Below the pieces are notes generated by a model, which worked only from the letters and a program-made list of their open reading frames with translations, was not told where the DNA came from and ran no database searches. Source: Duganella margarita (GTDB lineage Bacteria > Pseudomonadota > Gammaproteobacteria > Burkholderiales > Burkholderiaceae_D). From it: a stretch of DNA of 64,000 nucleotides. The stretch lies in NCBI RefSeq assembly GCF_009857535.1, contig NZ_WWCS01000004.1, forward strand, positions 364,827 to 428,826, written 5' to 3'. Both the position numbers and the translations under genes were made by a program. This document shows, piece after piece, positions 17,913-25,760 of this stretch; the first letter of the stretch is position 1, and each line of letters begins with the position of its first letter.

Positions 17913-18960
17913 TGTTCTTCCTCGGATTGAGAGTCAAGGTGCGCACGGTGTCGCCGCTGTGGCAATGCAGGAGCTGCTGCTCCGCTTCCGGCAGGGCGAC
18001 GACGCCGTTGACCGGCATCGCCTGCGACAAAATCATGCGGAAATCTTTAAGCGTGGTGTTGGAGACCAGCATAGGTTCGGCCGCGACGCTCTCCGGCGCG
18101 CAGGCCGCATCGCCGTCGCCCGGCGCGCCGATGTCGGCCAGCGTGCTGTCGCGCATGGCGCGCAGCTCGGACACGCGCGCCTGCAGCACCGGGCCGGCGT
18201 CGAAGATATCGACGTAGCCTTCGAAGTACATGCCTTCCTGCTCCAGCAGGCGGCGCGCCGGCGCGGTGGACGTATGCACCTTGCCGATGACTTGCTGCGC
18301 GTCGTCCGGCAGGTAGGCCACATACAGCGGCTGGCGCGGCATCAGTTCGGCGATGAAGGACTTCTTGCCGACGGCGGTCAGCGCATCGACATGGTCGAAG
18401 TCCATCTTGAAGAAGTGGCGGCCGAGCCCCTCGTAGAACGGCGAACGGCCGCTCTCCTCCTGGTAGCCGCGCATTTCGGCGATCAGCTTTTCGGTAAACA
18501 GGTGCGGGAACTGGGCGATGAACAGGAAACGGCATTTCGACAGCAGCTTGCCGTTGTTGCCGGTGCGGTAGTCCGGGTGCAGGAACAGCGAACACAGTTC
18601 GGTGCTGCCGGTCAGGTCATTCGACAGGTACAGCGTGTCCATGCGGGTGAACACATCCAGCTCGCGGCTGGAGTGCACCAGCGTGCCGATGCGGTAGTTG
18701 TAAAACGGTTCGGTCAATCCCACCGAGCCCTTGATGGCGCACACGCCGGCCAGGCGGCCGCTGTCGGTATCCTCCATCACGAACATGTAGTCGCGCTGTT
18801 CCGGCGGGATGGTTTCGGCAAACGAGGCCACGGCGATGTTCAGGCGGTCGCCCATCATCTTCATGTCCGGCTTGAGCGTGGTCATGCCGCTGCCTACCTG
18901 GGTGGCCATCACGTACAGGGCATCGAGGTCGGTGGCTTGGATTGCGCGTACAACTAGCAT
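17905..18960 (-). CDS. aruG: Arginine N-succinyltransferase, AstA/AruG subunit
   Basis: First step of the pathway: succinyl-CoA plus arginine gives N-succinylarginine. At 351 residues it closely follows the AstA family (YNYRIGTLVHSSRELDV, then LSNDLTGSTELCSLFLHPDYR, and SPFYEGLGRHFFKMDF). The start at 18960 is used because the preceding extension of the open frame is non-homologous. In Pseudomonas the enzyme is a heteromer of AruF and AruG; the preceding gene, 14 bases away, is the partner. This one is the copy closer to E. coli AstA. Confidence 0.93.
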   Translation of the reverse strand: MLVVRAIQATDLDALYVMATQVGSGMTTLKPDMKMMGDRLNIAVASFAETIPPEQRDYMFVMEDTDSGRLAGVCAIKGSVGLTEPFYNYRIGTLVHSSRELDVFTRMDTLYLSNDLTGSTELCSLFLHPDYRTGNNGKLLSKCRFLFIAQFPHLFTEKLIAEMRGYQEESGRSPFYEGLGRHFFKMDFDHVDALTAVGKKSFIAELMPRQPLYVAYLPDDAQQVIGKVHTSTAPARRLLEQEGMYFEGYVDIFDAGPVLQARVSELRAMRDSTLADIGAPGDGDAACAPESVAAEPMLVSNTTLKDFRMILSQAMPVNGVVALPEAEQQLLHCHSGDTVRTLTLNPRKNNG

Positions 18961-18974
18961 AGGTTTTCTCGTTT

Positions 18975-20012
18975 TTATATTCGGACGCAGATGACGGTAT
19001 CGCCTTCGGCGACATGCAGCGCGTCCTGTACATCCAGGGACAACGCTACGCTGAGTTGCGATTCCAGCGCCGGACAATGCGTGATGACGGCGCGGAAGTC
19101 ATGTTCGGACCCGGACGACACGGCGTAGCGCAGCTGCGGCTCGCGGCCGCGGTCCGGCGTCTCGACCGACGTGGAAACGCGGCGTTGCAGCGCGCCGGTA
19201 AAGGTGCGCAGCGAATTCTTGTGCGCCTGCAGGATCGGGCCGCCGTCGAAGATGTCGATGTAGTCGTCAGCCTCGAAGCCTTCGGCGGTCAGCAGGTTGA
19301 ACGCCAGCTCGCCCGATGGATGGATCTGGCCCATCGCGGCCTGCGCGTCGCCCGGCAGCAGCGGCACGTAGACCGGATAGTGCGGCATCAGTTCGACGAT
19401 CAGCGTGCGGTTACGCGCGCCGCCGATGGTGCGTTCGGCGTCGAGGAAATCCATCTGGAAGAATTTGCGGCCCAACGCATCCCAGAACGGCGAGCCGCCT
19501 TCGCTGTCGGTGACGCCGGCCAGCGGTACGAAGAAGCGTTCCGAGAAGCGGTGCGGCGCCAGCACCGCGAACATCAGACGCGCGCGTGACAGCAGCGCCG
19601 CTTCCGGCGTGCCGTGTTCGCGCTCGCCGACAAAGAAGGACGACAGCTGCGAGTAGCCGGTCAGCTCGGAGCACAGCGTCAGCGCGTGCACGCTGTGGCT
19701 GATGTTGAGGTCACGCGAAACCTGCTGGATCACGTCGTTGCGGAAGGAGAAATAGGTGCCGTTGGAGCCGGCGGCGGCAAACATGGCGGCGGTGCCGACG
19801 ATCTGTTTGTCGGCCTGCGATTCGAGCACCAGCAGGTAGCCCTCCTCGCTCGGGATGTCGACATGCGCGGCGAAGGAGGCGATCGACAGTTCGACCATGG
19901 CGCGGATTTTTTCGCGCGTCTTGGGCAAGGTATGCACTCCCGGCATAGGGACTGCGGACAGCGCCTCAAGCGCTGCAATATCCGCAAGTTCGACCGGACG
20001 GACTACATACAT
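18975..20012 (-). CDS. aruF: Arginine/ornithine succinyltransferase, AruF subunit
   Basis: A 345-residue paralogue of the next gene with the same family motifs (SHSVHALTLCSELTGYSQLSSFF, SPFWDALGRKFFQMDF, DYIDIFDGGPILQ). By position (after the C gene, before AruG) and by order it matches aruF of the Pseudomonas aruCFGDBE operon, which encodes the other subunit of arginine/ornithine succinyltransferase. The assignment of F versus G rests on gene order and relative similarity. It follows astC after 118 bases, most of them a palindromic repeat element. Confidence 0.9.
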   Translation of the reverse strand: MYVVRPVELADIAALEALSAVPMPGVHTLPKTREKIRAMVELSIASFAAHVDIPSEEGYLLVLESQADKQIVGTAAMFAAAGSNGTYFSFRNDVIQQVSRDLNISHSVHALTLCSELTGYSQLSSFFVGEREHGTPEAALLSRARLMFAVLAPHRFSERFFVPLAGVTDSEGGSPFWDALGRKFFQMDFLDAERTIGGARNRTLIVELMPHYPVYVPLLPGDAQAAMGQIHPSGELAFNLLTAEGFEADDYIDIFDGGPILQAHKNSLRTFTGALQRRVSTSVETPDRGREPQLRYAVSSGSEHDFRAVITHCPALESQLSVALSLDVQDALHVAEGDTVICVRI

Positions 20013-20037
20013 AAAAACTCCTTAGTGAACGTAAAAA

Positions 20038-20117
20038 CGTCATTCCCGCGCAAGCGGGAATCCATACTGAGCCACAACGGCCGCGTTCTATGGATTCCCG
20101 CCTGCGCGGGAATGACG
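20038..20117. repeat. Paired-palindrome REP-like element, copy A
   Basis: Two hairpins of the form CATTCCCGC..GCGGGAAT at 20041-20060 and 20092-20114, flanked by CGTC/GACG, enclose a core of the type ACTGAGC...CGTTCTATGG. The same arms and core recur at 39302-39373 and 53713-53794. Here it lies inside the AST cluster between astC and aruF, where it may act on mRNA stability. Confidence 0.85.
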
Positions 20118-20130
20118 GCAATAGTGGTAC

Positions 20131-21372
20131 TTAAGCTTTCAGCAGGCCATCCAGCGACAGGCGCAGGATGCGGTCCGCTTCGGCGATCTGTTCGTCGCTG
20201 ACGATCAGCGCCGGCGCCAGGCGCACCACGTCCATGCCGGCGATCAGCACCATCATGCCGTTGGCTTCCGCGGCTTTCTGGATATCCTTCGAGCGGCCTT
20301 TCCACGCATCGGTCACCACGATGCCCAGCAGCAGGCCGGCGCCGCGCACCTGCGTGAACACTTGCGGGTAGTCGCCGATCAGCTTTTCCATGGTCGAACG
20401 CAGCTTGTTGCCGGCTTCCTTCACGCGCGCCAGGAAGGCTGGCTGATTGACAGTTTCCAGCACCGCCAGCGCCACGGTGGTCGCCAGCGGATTACCGCCG
20501 TAGGTGGTGCCGTGCGAGCCGACGTTCAGCGTGGCCGCCAGTTCGTGGGTGGTCAGCATGGCGGCGATCGGGAAACCGTTGCCCAGCGCCTTGGCCGAGG
20601 TCAGGATGTCGGGGGTGATGCCATACGTCATGTAGTGGAACAGGTCGCCGGTGCGGCCCATGCCGCATTGCACTTCATCGAAGATCAGCAAAGCGCCGGT
20701 CTTGTTGCACAGGTCGCGCAGTTCTTGCAGGAAGGCTTTGTCGCCCGGCACCACGCCGCCTTCGCCTTGCAGCGGCTCAACGATCACGGCGCAGACGTCG
20801 TCACCGATGGCGGCGCGGGCCGACTCGATATCGTTGTAGGTGATGTGGTCGATCGACGGTGGCAGCGGCTCGAAGCCTTCGGTGTACTTCGACTGGCCGC
20901 CGACCGACACGGTAAACAGCGTGCGGCCGTGGAACGACTGGTAGCACGAGATGATGCGCGATTTCTGCGGACCGAACTTGCTGTGCGCGTATTTACGGGC
21001 CAGCTTCAGCGCCGCTTCATTGGCTTCAGCGCCGGAGTTGCAGAAGAAGGCGCGGTCGGCGAAGGTGGCTTCGGTCAGCGCCAGGGCCAGGCGCAGCACG
21101 GGCTCATTGGTGTAGCCATTGCCCAGGTGCCACAGGGTGTTGGCCTGGCGGGTCAGCGCCTCGACCACGATAGGGTTGCAATGGCCCAGCGCGGCCACGG
21201 CGATGCCGGAAGTGAAGTCCAGGTAGTGCTTGCCAGTCTGGTCCCACAGGTCCAGACCCGAGCCTCGGACCGGAACCATCGCTGCCGGTGCGTAAGTCGG
21301 CACCAGGACTTCGTCAAAGGTCTGACGGGTCACAGGACGGTTGAGAGCGGTCGTATCTACTTTGGCATTCAT
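20131..21372 (-). CDS. astC: Succinylornithine/acetylornithine aminotransferase
   Basis: Third AST enzyme: a PLP-dependent transaminase converting N-succinylornithine and 2-oxoglutarate to the semialdehyde and glutamate. Within the 413 residues are the PLP lysine Lys261 (TSAKALGNGFP), Asp232 (FDEVQCGMGRTG), and the NSGAEANEAALKLAR phosphate-binding helix of class III aminotransferases. The frame extends upstream to 21468, but MNAKVDTTAL at 21372 is the natural start. The same fold serves arginine biosynthesis (ArgD); its position at the head of the ast genes favours the catabolic role. An ArgR-like box lies upstream at 21452-21467. Confidence 0.93.
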   Translation of the reverse strand: MNAKVDTTALNRPVTRQTFDEVLVPTYAPAAMVPVRGSGLDLWDQTGKHYLDFTSGIAVAALGHCNPIVVEALTRQANTLWHLGNGYTNEPVLRLALALTEATFADRAFFCNSGAEANEAALKLARKYAHSKFGPQKSRIISCYQSFHGRTLFTVSVGGQSKYTEGFEPLPPSIDHITYNDIESARAAIGDDVCAVIVEPLQGEGGVVPGDKAFLQELRDLCNKTGALLIFDEVQCGMGRTGDLFHYMTYGITPDILTSAKALGNGFPIAAMLTTHELAATLNVGSHGTTYGGNPLATTVALAVLETVNQPAFLARVKEAGNKLRSTMEKLIGDYPQVFTQVRGAGLLLGIVVTDAWKGRSKDIQKAAEANGMMVLIAGMDVVRLAPALIVSDEQIAEADRILRLSLDGLLKA

Positions 21373-21451
21373 GGCATTCCCTATCAATATGTGGGTCATG
21401 CGCGGCACAACGCCGCGTGGACCCATTATAAAAACCGGGATGCTAAAGTTC

Positions 21452-21467
21452 TTTTCAAATGGCGACA
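21452..21467 (-). promoter_or_regulatory. Candidate ArgR (AraC-family) half-site upstream of astC
   Basis: Read on the minus strand, TGTCGC, eight bases, then AA, an exact match to the half-site published for Pseudomonas aeruginosa ArgR. It lies 80-95 bases before the astC start, in the gap just downstream of the ArgR-like regulator gene. A second half-site was not convincing by eye. Confidence 0.5.
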
Positions 21468-21521
21468 AGAATTTTTACTTTTGGCCGCAAAGTAAACTTA
21501 TCAGAACAACACTCCGGGGAT

Positions 21522-22460
21522 CTAAGATTGCAATTTGCGCTGGCGCTCTTCACGCGGGGTGTTGCCGAACAGCGCGCCAAAGGCGGTGGAGAAGTGCGAG
21601 CCGGACGAAAAGCCGCACATCAACCCCACTTGCACGATCGAATGATTGGTGTCCAGCAATAGCTGGCGGGCCCGTTGCAGCCGCAATTCCAGGTAGTAGC
21701 GCGACGGCAGGCTGCCCAGGTATTGCTTGAACAGCCGCTCCAGCTGGCGCCGCGACAGGCCGACCAAGTTGGCGATGTCGTCGGTCGACAGCGGTTCCTC
21801 GATATTGGTCTCCATCAAGGTCACCGCTTCCGACAGGCGCGGCTGCAAGGCGCCGAAGCGGGCCTGCAAGGCCACCCGCTGGCGCTCTTCCGGCCCGCGC
21901 ACGCGCTCCACGCACAAGCTTTCCTTGACGGTGGCCTGGATGCTGGCGCCGAACAGTTGCCCGATCAGCGTCAGCGCGAAGTCGATCGAGGCGGCGCCGC
22001 CGCAGCAGCTCAGGTGGCGGCCATCCAGCTCGAACAGGTGCGGGGTCAGGATGGCGCGCTCGGTGATGTCTTCGGTATCCGCGTACAGCGCCCACGGCAG
22101 CGCGATGCGCACGCCCGCCATCAGCCCGGCCCGGGCCAGCCACAGCACGCCGGCGCCGACGCCGCCCCAGTATTCGGCCGAACGGCAGCGCTCGATGACG
22201 GCGCGGCACTGCTCGGGCGGCAGCGGCGTTTGCTGTTCATCCGCCACCAGCAGGGCCAGATGCCAGCCGGGCTGGGCCAGCACCACCTGGGCCGGCGTCA
22301 TGGTCTCCAGTTGCAGCACCTCGCGCCCCAGCTGGGCGGCGGCCAGGCGCAGCGGCTGCACCAGTCCCGCCCAGGTAATGGCGTCCGCCTCGCCGGCGTT
22401 GACCAGCAGCATGCGCAAGGGGTGCTGCTGGGCGAGGCTGGATAAATTTGCAAAGGACAT
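21522..22460 (-). CDS. argR: GlxA/ArgR-type AraC-family regulator of arginine catabolism
   Basis: 312 residues: an N-terminal DJ-1/class I glutamine amidotransferase-like domain (about 15-190) and a C-terminal AraC-type double helix-turn-helix (about 210-305, with STDDIANLVGLSRRQLERLFKQYLG and VQVGLMCGFSSGSHFSTAFGALFG). Pseudomonas ArgR, the arginine-responsive activator of aru and gdhB, has this architecture. Its gene sits directly before astC with 149 bases between them, as expected for the local activator. Naming it argR is inference from architecture and context; it is unrelated to the E. coli ArgR repressor. Confidence 0.85.
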   Translation of the reverse strand: MSFANLSSLAQQHPLRMLLVNAGEADAITWAGLVQPLRLAAAQLGREVLQLETMTPAQVVLAQPGWHLALLVADEQQTPLPPEQCRAVIERCRSAEYWGGVGAGVLWLARAGLMAGVRIALPWALYADTEDITERAILTPHLFELDGRHLSCCGGAASIDFALTLIGQLFGASIQATVKESLCVERVRGPEERQRVALQARFGALQPRLSEAVTLMETNIEEPLSTDDIANLVGLSRRQLERLFKQYLGSLPSRYYLELRLQRARQLLLDTNHSIVQVGLMCGFSSGSHFSTAFGALFGNTPREERQRKLQS

Positions 22461-22541
22461 CGGCTATTCTTATCAATCTTGACGTTTGGCATAGTGTACC
22501 CCGCCGGAAAGCCGGATGCGAAGCGGCTATAATCACGTCTT

Positions 22542-23006
22542 ATGGGTGAACGATACTTGAAAAGCATCCGGCTACTGGCTGAATGCATGCAAGGCTATGA
22601 ACGGCTCTCCGGCGAATACGTGCGCCGGAGCGGCTTGACGCACGCGCAGTTCGACATTATCGCCACGCTGGGCAATACGCCCGGCATGTCCTATAAAGAA
22701 CTGGGCGACAAGACGCTGATCACCAAGGGGACCCTGACCGGGGTGATCGAACGGCTGGAGCAAAAAGGCCTGGTCGAACGTCAGCGCAACGACTGCGACA
22801 AGCGTTCTTTCTTTGTGCGACTGACCCCGGAGGGCGAACGGACCTTCTGTACCGTGTTCCCGGAAGTCATCGCCCACAGCGGCAAAATGTTTGCGGCCTA
22901 CACCGACGACGACTTTGCGCGCCTTGAAAAAACGCTGTCCGAACTTAAAACTGTGATCATGGCCGGTCAGACGGAGCCCGCCCCATCGCGCCGCGATTGC
23001 GACTAA
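22542..23006 (+). CDS. MarR-family transcriptional regulator
   Basis: A 154-residue winged-helix protein. The recognition region is SYKELGDKTLITKGTLTGVIERLEQKGLVERQRNDCDKRSFFVRLTPEGE, i.e. the DNA-binding helix followed by the beta wing with the conserved Asp-Arg type turn (here DCDKRS). The N-terminal helix with LAECMQGYERLSGEYVRRSGL forms the dimer interface. It is divergent from the arginine regulator with 81 bases between the starts, and upstream of a small gene. Ligand and targets are unknown. It is of normal length. Confidence 0.92.
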   Translation: MGERYLKSIRLLAECMQGYERLSGEYVRRSGLTHAQFDIIATLGNTPGMSYKELGDKTLITKGTLTGVIERLEQKGLVERQRNDCDKRSFFVRLTPEGERTFCTVFPEVIAHSGKMFAAYTDDDFARLEKTLSELKTVIMAGQTEPAPSRRDCD

Positions 23007-23024
23007 AACACCAAGGAAATAGAT

Positions 23025-23306
23025 TTGAAAACCTCTCTGCTGGACGGCATTAAACCTGCCAAATTCGACAAACACATCATCGCCAACCTGTTGCTGGACG
23101 TGGCGCCTGCGGACGAAGTGCGCCAGGAAGCCCTGATCGTCGGCGTGCGCAATGCCGACGGCGAAATCTACCGCCTGATCGGCGCCTCCACCCACAACAG
23201 CTTCATGAACGCGGTCGAGGAACTGTTCGACCTGGGCCTGAGCGATGAGCTGCAGGACACCGACGAACCGCTGGAAGGCTGCGACGCCATCTTCAGCGAG
23301 CAATAA
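23025..23306 (+). CDS. Small acidic hypothetical protein, 93 residues
   Basis: Not a family I can name. The 93-residue soluble acidic protein begins at a TTG codon preceded by AAGGAAA, 18 bases after the marR stop, so it is probably in the same operon. It looks like a compact alpha/beta fold (EALIVGVRNADGEIYRLIG, then a helix HNSFMNAVEELFDLGL) with an acidic C-terminus (DELQDTDEPLEGCDAIFSEQ). There is no signal peptide or membrane segment. No function is proposed. Confidence 0.75.
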   Translation: MKTSLLDGIKPAKFDKHIIANLLLDVAPADEVRQEALIVGVRNADGEIYRLIGASTHNSFMNAVEELFDLGLSDELQDTDEPLEGCDAIFSEQ

Positions 23307-23396
23307 CCAAAGTAGCCTGTGGGCGGAAAAAGACGTCTGAAAAAGTAATACCTGGAAAAGTTCCACAGGGCAATATTCCGAGTATAATTTTTGACA

Positions 23397-24233
23397 ATGG
23401 ACAGACTCGACGCCTTCAAGACCATCGCCGCTCAAGCGAGCCGGGGGGAACTCACCTTCCCGGCCAACGTCAACGCCTCGCTGCGCTTGCAGCAGGCGCT
23501 GAACGATCCCGATTGTCACATCGAATCAGCTGCCCAGCTGATCCAGGCAGACCCGCTGCTGGCCGCGCGTAGCGTGGCGATTGCCAACTCGGTCGCCTAC
23601 AACCGTTCCGGTACCGAAATCTCCAGCGTGCGCGCGGCAGTGCAACGCCTTGGCGTGCGCACCCTGCAATCGCTGGTGGCGGCGCTGATCGTGCGCCAGA
23701 TCGGCAGCCAGGTCACCGAACCGGCGCTGGCCGCCAAGATCAACCAGCTGTGGGAGCATACCGCCCACGTGGCCGCGCTGGCGCAGGTGATCGCGCGCCG
23801 CGTCACCCACGTTGATCCGGATACGGCGCTGTTTGCGGGCATCATGCACGAGGTGGCCGGGTTTTACATGCTGTCCTGCGCCGGCGACTATCCGGAGGTA
23901 ATGGACGGCGAGCCTGAGGACTGGGTCGAGCATGGCGAAATCGAGATCGGCCGCGGCGTCATGACCCACCTGGGCGTACCGGACAGCGTGTTCAAGGCGA
24001 TCGAATCGATGTGGGTCGGGCTGCGCGCGCTGCCGCCGGAAACGCTGGGCGACACGCTGCTGCTGGCCAACGACCTGTCGCCGGTGCATTCGCCGCTGTA
24101 CCAGCGGCCCGGCGCCACCACCTTGCAAGGCGCGCGCACCATCGACTTCGTGGTCGGCGACGGCACGCTGCACGCCATCATGACCGAGTCGGCGCAGGAC
24201 GTGCAGTCGCTGTACGCAGTGCTGATGCTGTAA
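23397..24233 (+). CDS. HDOD domain protein
   Basis: 278 residues with an HDOD (HD-related output) domain over most of the length: LRLQQALNDPDCHIESAAQLIQADPLLAARSVAIANSV at the N-terminal side, then AVQRLGVRTLQSLVAALIVRQ, and an H..A.....LFAGIMHEVAGF helix. HDOD domains are signalling modules, usually without the metal-binding HD residues, that appear in chemotaxis, c-di-GMP and stress pathways. There is no attached receiver or GGDEF domain. The ATG at 23397 is preferred to the TTG at 23391. It stands alone and converges on the GST operon. Confidence 0.88.
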   Translation: MDRLDAFKTIAAQASRGELTFPANVNASLRLQQALNDPDCHIESAAQLIQADPLLAARSVAIANSVAYNRSGTEISSVRAAVQRLGVRTLQSLVAALIVRQIGSQVTEPALAAKINQLWEHTAHVAALAQVIARRVTHVDPDTALFAGIMHEVAGFYMLSCAGDYPEVMDGEPEDWVEHGEIEIGRGVMTHLGVPDSVFKAIESMWVGLRALPPETLGDTLLLANDLSPVHSPLYQRPGATTLQGARTIDFVVGDGTLHAIMTESAQDVQSLYAVLML

Positions 24234-24258
24234 AAAAAAAAGCCCGCTGGGCAGCGGG
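24234..24258 (-). terminator. Strong terminator at the end of the ethanolamine/GST operon
   Basis: On the minus strand a hairpin of GCCCGCT paired with AGCGGGC is followed by an uninterrupted run of about ten T. It lies about 105 bases beyond the GST stop codon. On the plus strand the hairpin lacks a T-run and would be weak for the HDOD gene. Confidence 0.88.
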
Positions 24259-24363
24259 CAAAGTCCAAAACTAGGGATCTCCTCCAGAGGAGACAGTTCA
24301 AGAATACTGCGCATGACCGTCCCGCTCTGTGCGCCAGTTCACATAAGCGCGTGCTTTGTGCAA

Positions 24364-24981
24364 TCACCATACCGGCATCGTGTGTTTCCAGGCTTCCAGT
24401 TCCGTTACCCGGCCGAACCACGCCAGCAGCTTGGGATATTGCGTCAACGGCAGCTTGGCTTGCTGAAGGTAAGTCAGTGACGGCGCGATCGCCAGGTCCG
24501 CCAGGGTGAGCGTGTCGCCGACGATCCACTCGCGGCTGGACAGATGCTGTTCCAGCACAGCGGCGAACTGCGCCACCTGCAGGCCGGCGCGTTCCAGCTC
24601 CGCGGCATCCGGGCCGCCCTTGCCGATCAATCCTTTCCAGATGTGCTCGAAGCAAAACACGCTGATCGGCGGCGCGAAGTGCTGCACTGCCCAGAACATC
24701 CAGCGGTTGATGTCGGCGCGCACCAGGATGTTATCCGGATAAAGCGTTTGCCCGTGGGTGCGGTCGGCCAGGTATTGCATGATGGCGCACGACTCGGTCA
24801 GCGAGAACTCGCCGTCATGCAGCACCGGCAGCTTGTTGTTGGGATTAAGCGCGACCAGGCGGCGGCGGTCGTCCGGGCTCAACAGGCTGACTTCGGTCAG
24901 TTCCAGCGGCGTGCCCATGTGCAGGGCGGCCAGCATCACGCGGCGGGAACAGGTCGACATTGGGTGGTGATACAAGCGCAT
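24364..24981 (-). CDS. Glutathione S-transferase-like protein
   Basis: 205 residues with an N-terminal thioredoxin-fold domain (MRLYHHPMSTCSRRVMLAAL, NPNNKLPVLHDGEFSLTESCAIMQYL; the cis-Pro and the ES pair that bind glutathione are present) and a C-terminal all-helical domain with WIVGDTLTLADLAIAPSL. The Ser-Thr-Cys-Ser near residues 9-12 could supply the activating residue. It follows the WYL regulator by about 60 bases on the same strand and ends the ethanolamine-side transcript. The substrate is unknown; detoxification of reactive aldehyde adducts would fit the operon but is speculation. Confidence 0.88.
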   Translation of the reverse strand: MRLYHHPMSTCSRRVMLAALHMGTPLELTEVSLLSPDDRRRLVALNPNNKLPVLHDGEFSLTESCAIMQYLADRTHGQTLYPDNILVRADINRWMFWAVQHFAPPISVFCFEHIWKGLIGKGGPDAAELERAGLQVAQFAAVLEQHLSSREWIVGDTLTLADLAIAPSLTYLQQAKLPLTQYPKLLAWFGRVTELEAWKHTMPVW

Positions 24982-25042
24982 GGTGCAGTCTCCGTTGAGT
25001 GGTTGAGAACTGCATCGTAAATCCAGGCCGCGACAGTTTTTG

Positions 25043-25738
25043 TCAGGAGTCGTCGCTGATATTGTGTTCGGCGCGCCAGGTTTTCAGCAGTTCGTGCCGG
25101 CGCGCCGGATAGCGCTCCTGCATCGACTCCGCCGCCGCAATGCGGTCGATGCGGAAATGGCGGAACGCCAGCCGCAATTCGCACCACGCGGCCAGCAGGC
25201 GCTTGCCCTCGAAGAAGGCCAGCGCGAACGGCCACACCACCCGCTCCGACGGCGCGCCCTGCTCGTCACAATACGCCATGCGCAGCCGGTGCTGGTAGCG
25301 GATCGCCTCGCGTACCGGACGCACGTGGATGTCGCTGGCGGCTTGCCGGTCGGGACCGATCGGCACCCACAGGCTGGTGTCGGCCATGTCGTCGCGCAGG
25401 TCTTTCGGCGTGGCGGCGGCGATCTTGGCCAGCGCGTTGCTGGCGGCGTGGGCCAGCGCCTCGTCGCCTTGACGACGTACCCAGCGCGCGCCGAGCACCA
25501 ATGCTTCCAGCTCGTCGGCGCCGAACATCAGCGGCGGCAGGAAAAAGCCGGGCTTGAGCATGTAGCCGACGCCGGCCTCGCCGGCCAGCGGTGCGCCGAG
25601 GCCGGTAAGGGTCTGGATGTCGCGATAGATGGTGCGCTCGGAAACGCCCAGCTGTTCGGCCAGACGGGCGGCGGTGACGGGACGTCGATAGCCGCGCATG
25701 GCGTCCATCAGCATGAAAAGGCGGCCGGTGCGGCTCAT
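25043..25738 (-). CDS. YafY-type HTH/WYL-domain transcriptional regulator
   Basis: 231 residues: an N-terminal winged helix-turn-helix (RLFMLMDAMRGYRRPVTAARLAEQLGVSERTIYRDIQTL) and a C-terminal WYL domain (about 140-225) in which nucleic acid or nucleotide ligands bind in related proteins. The gene starts 22 bases after eutC and is followed by the GST gene, so it may regulate the ethanolamine operon from its distal end, or simply be co-transcribed with it. It is of typical YafY length. Confidence 0.88.
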   Translation of the reverse strand: MSRTGRLFMLMDAMRGYRRPVTAARLAEQLGVSERTIYRDIQTLTGLGAPLAGEAGVGYMLKPGFFLPPLMFGADELEALVLGARWVRRQGDEALAHAASNALAKIAAATPKDLRDDMADTSLWVPIGPDRQAASDIHVRPVREAIRYQHRLRMAYCDEQGAPSERVVWPFALAFFEGKRLLAAWCELRLAFRHFRIDRIAAAESMQERYPARRHELLKTWRAEHNISDDS

Positions 25739-25760
25739 GATGCGCGCTTCACTAACACGT

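Noticed and set aside
24236..24314. A short minus-strand peptide frame starting at 24314 (MRSILELSPLEEIPSF...) in the tail after the GST gene
   Set aside because: It has no Shine-Dalgarno site and its frame runs through the terminator into the antisense of the HDOD gene; a non-coding tail is more likely.
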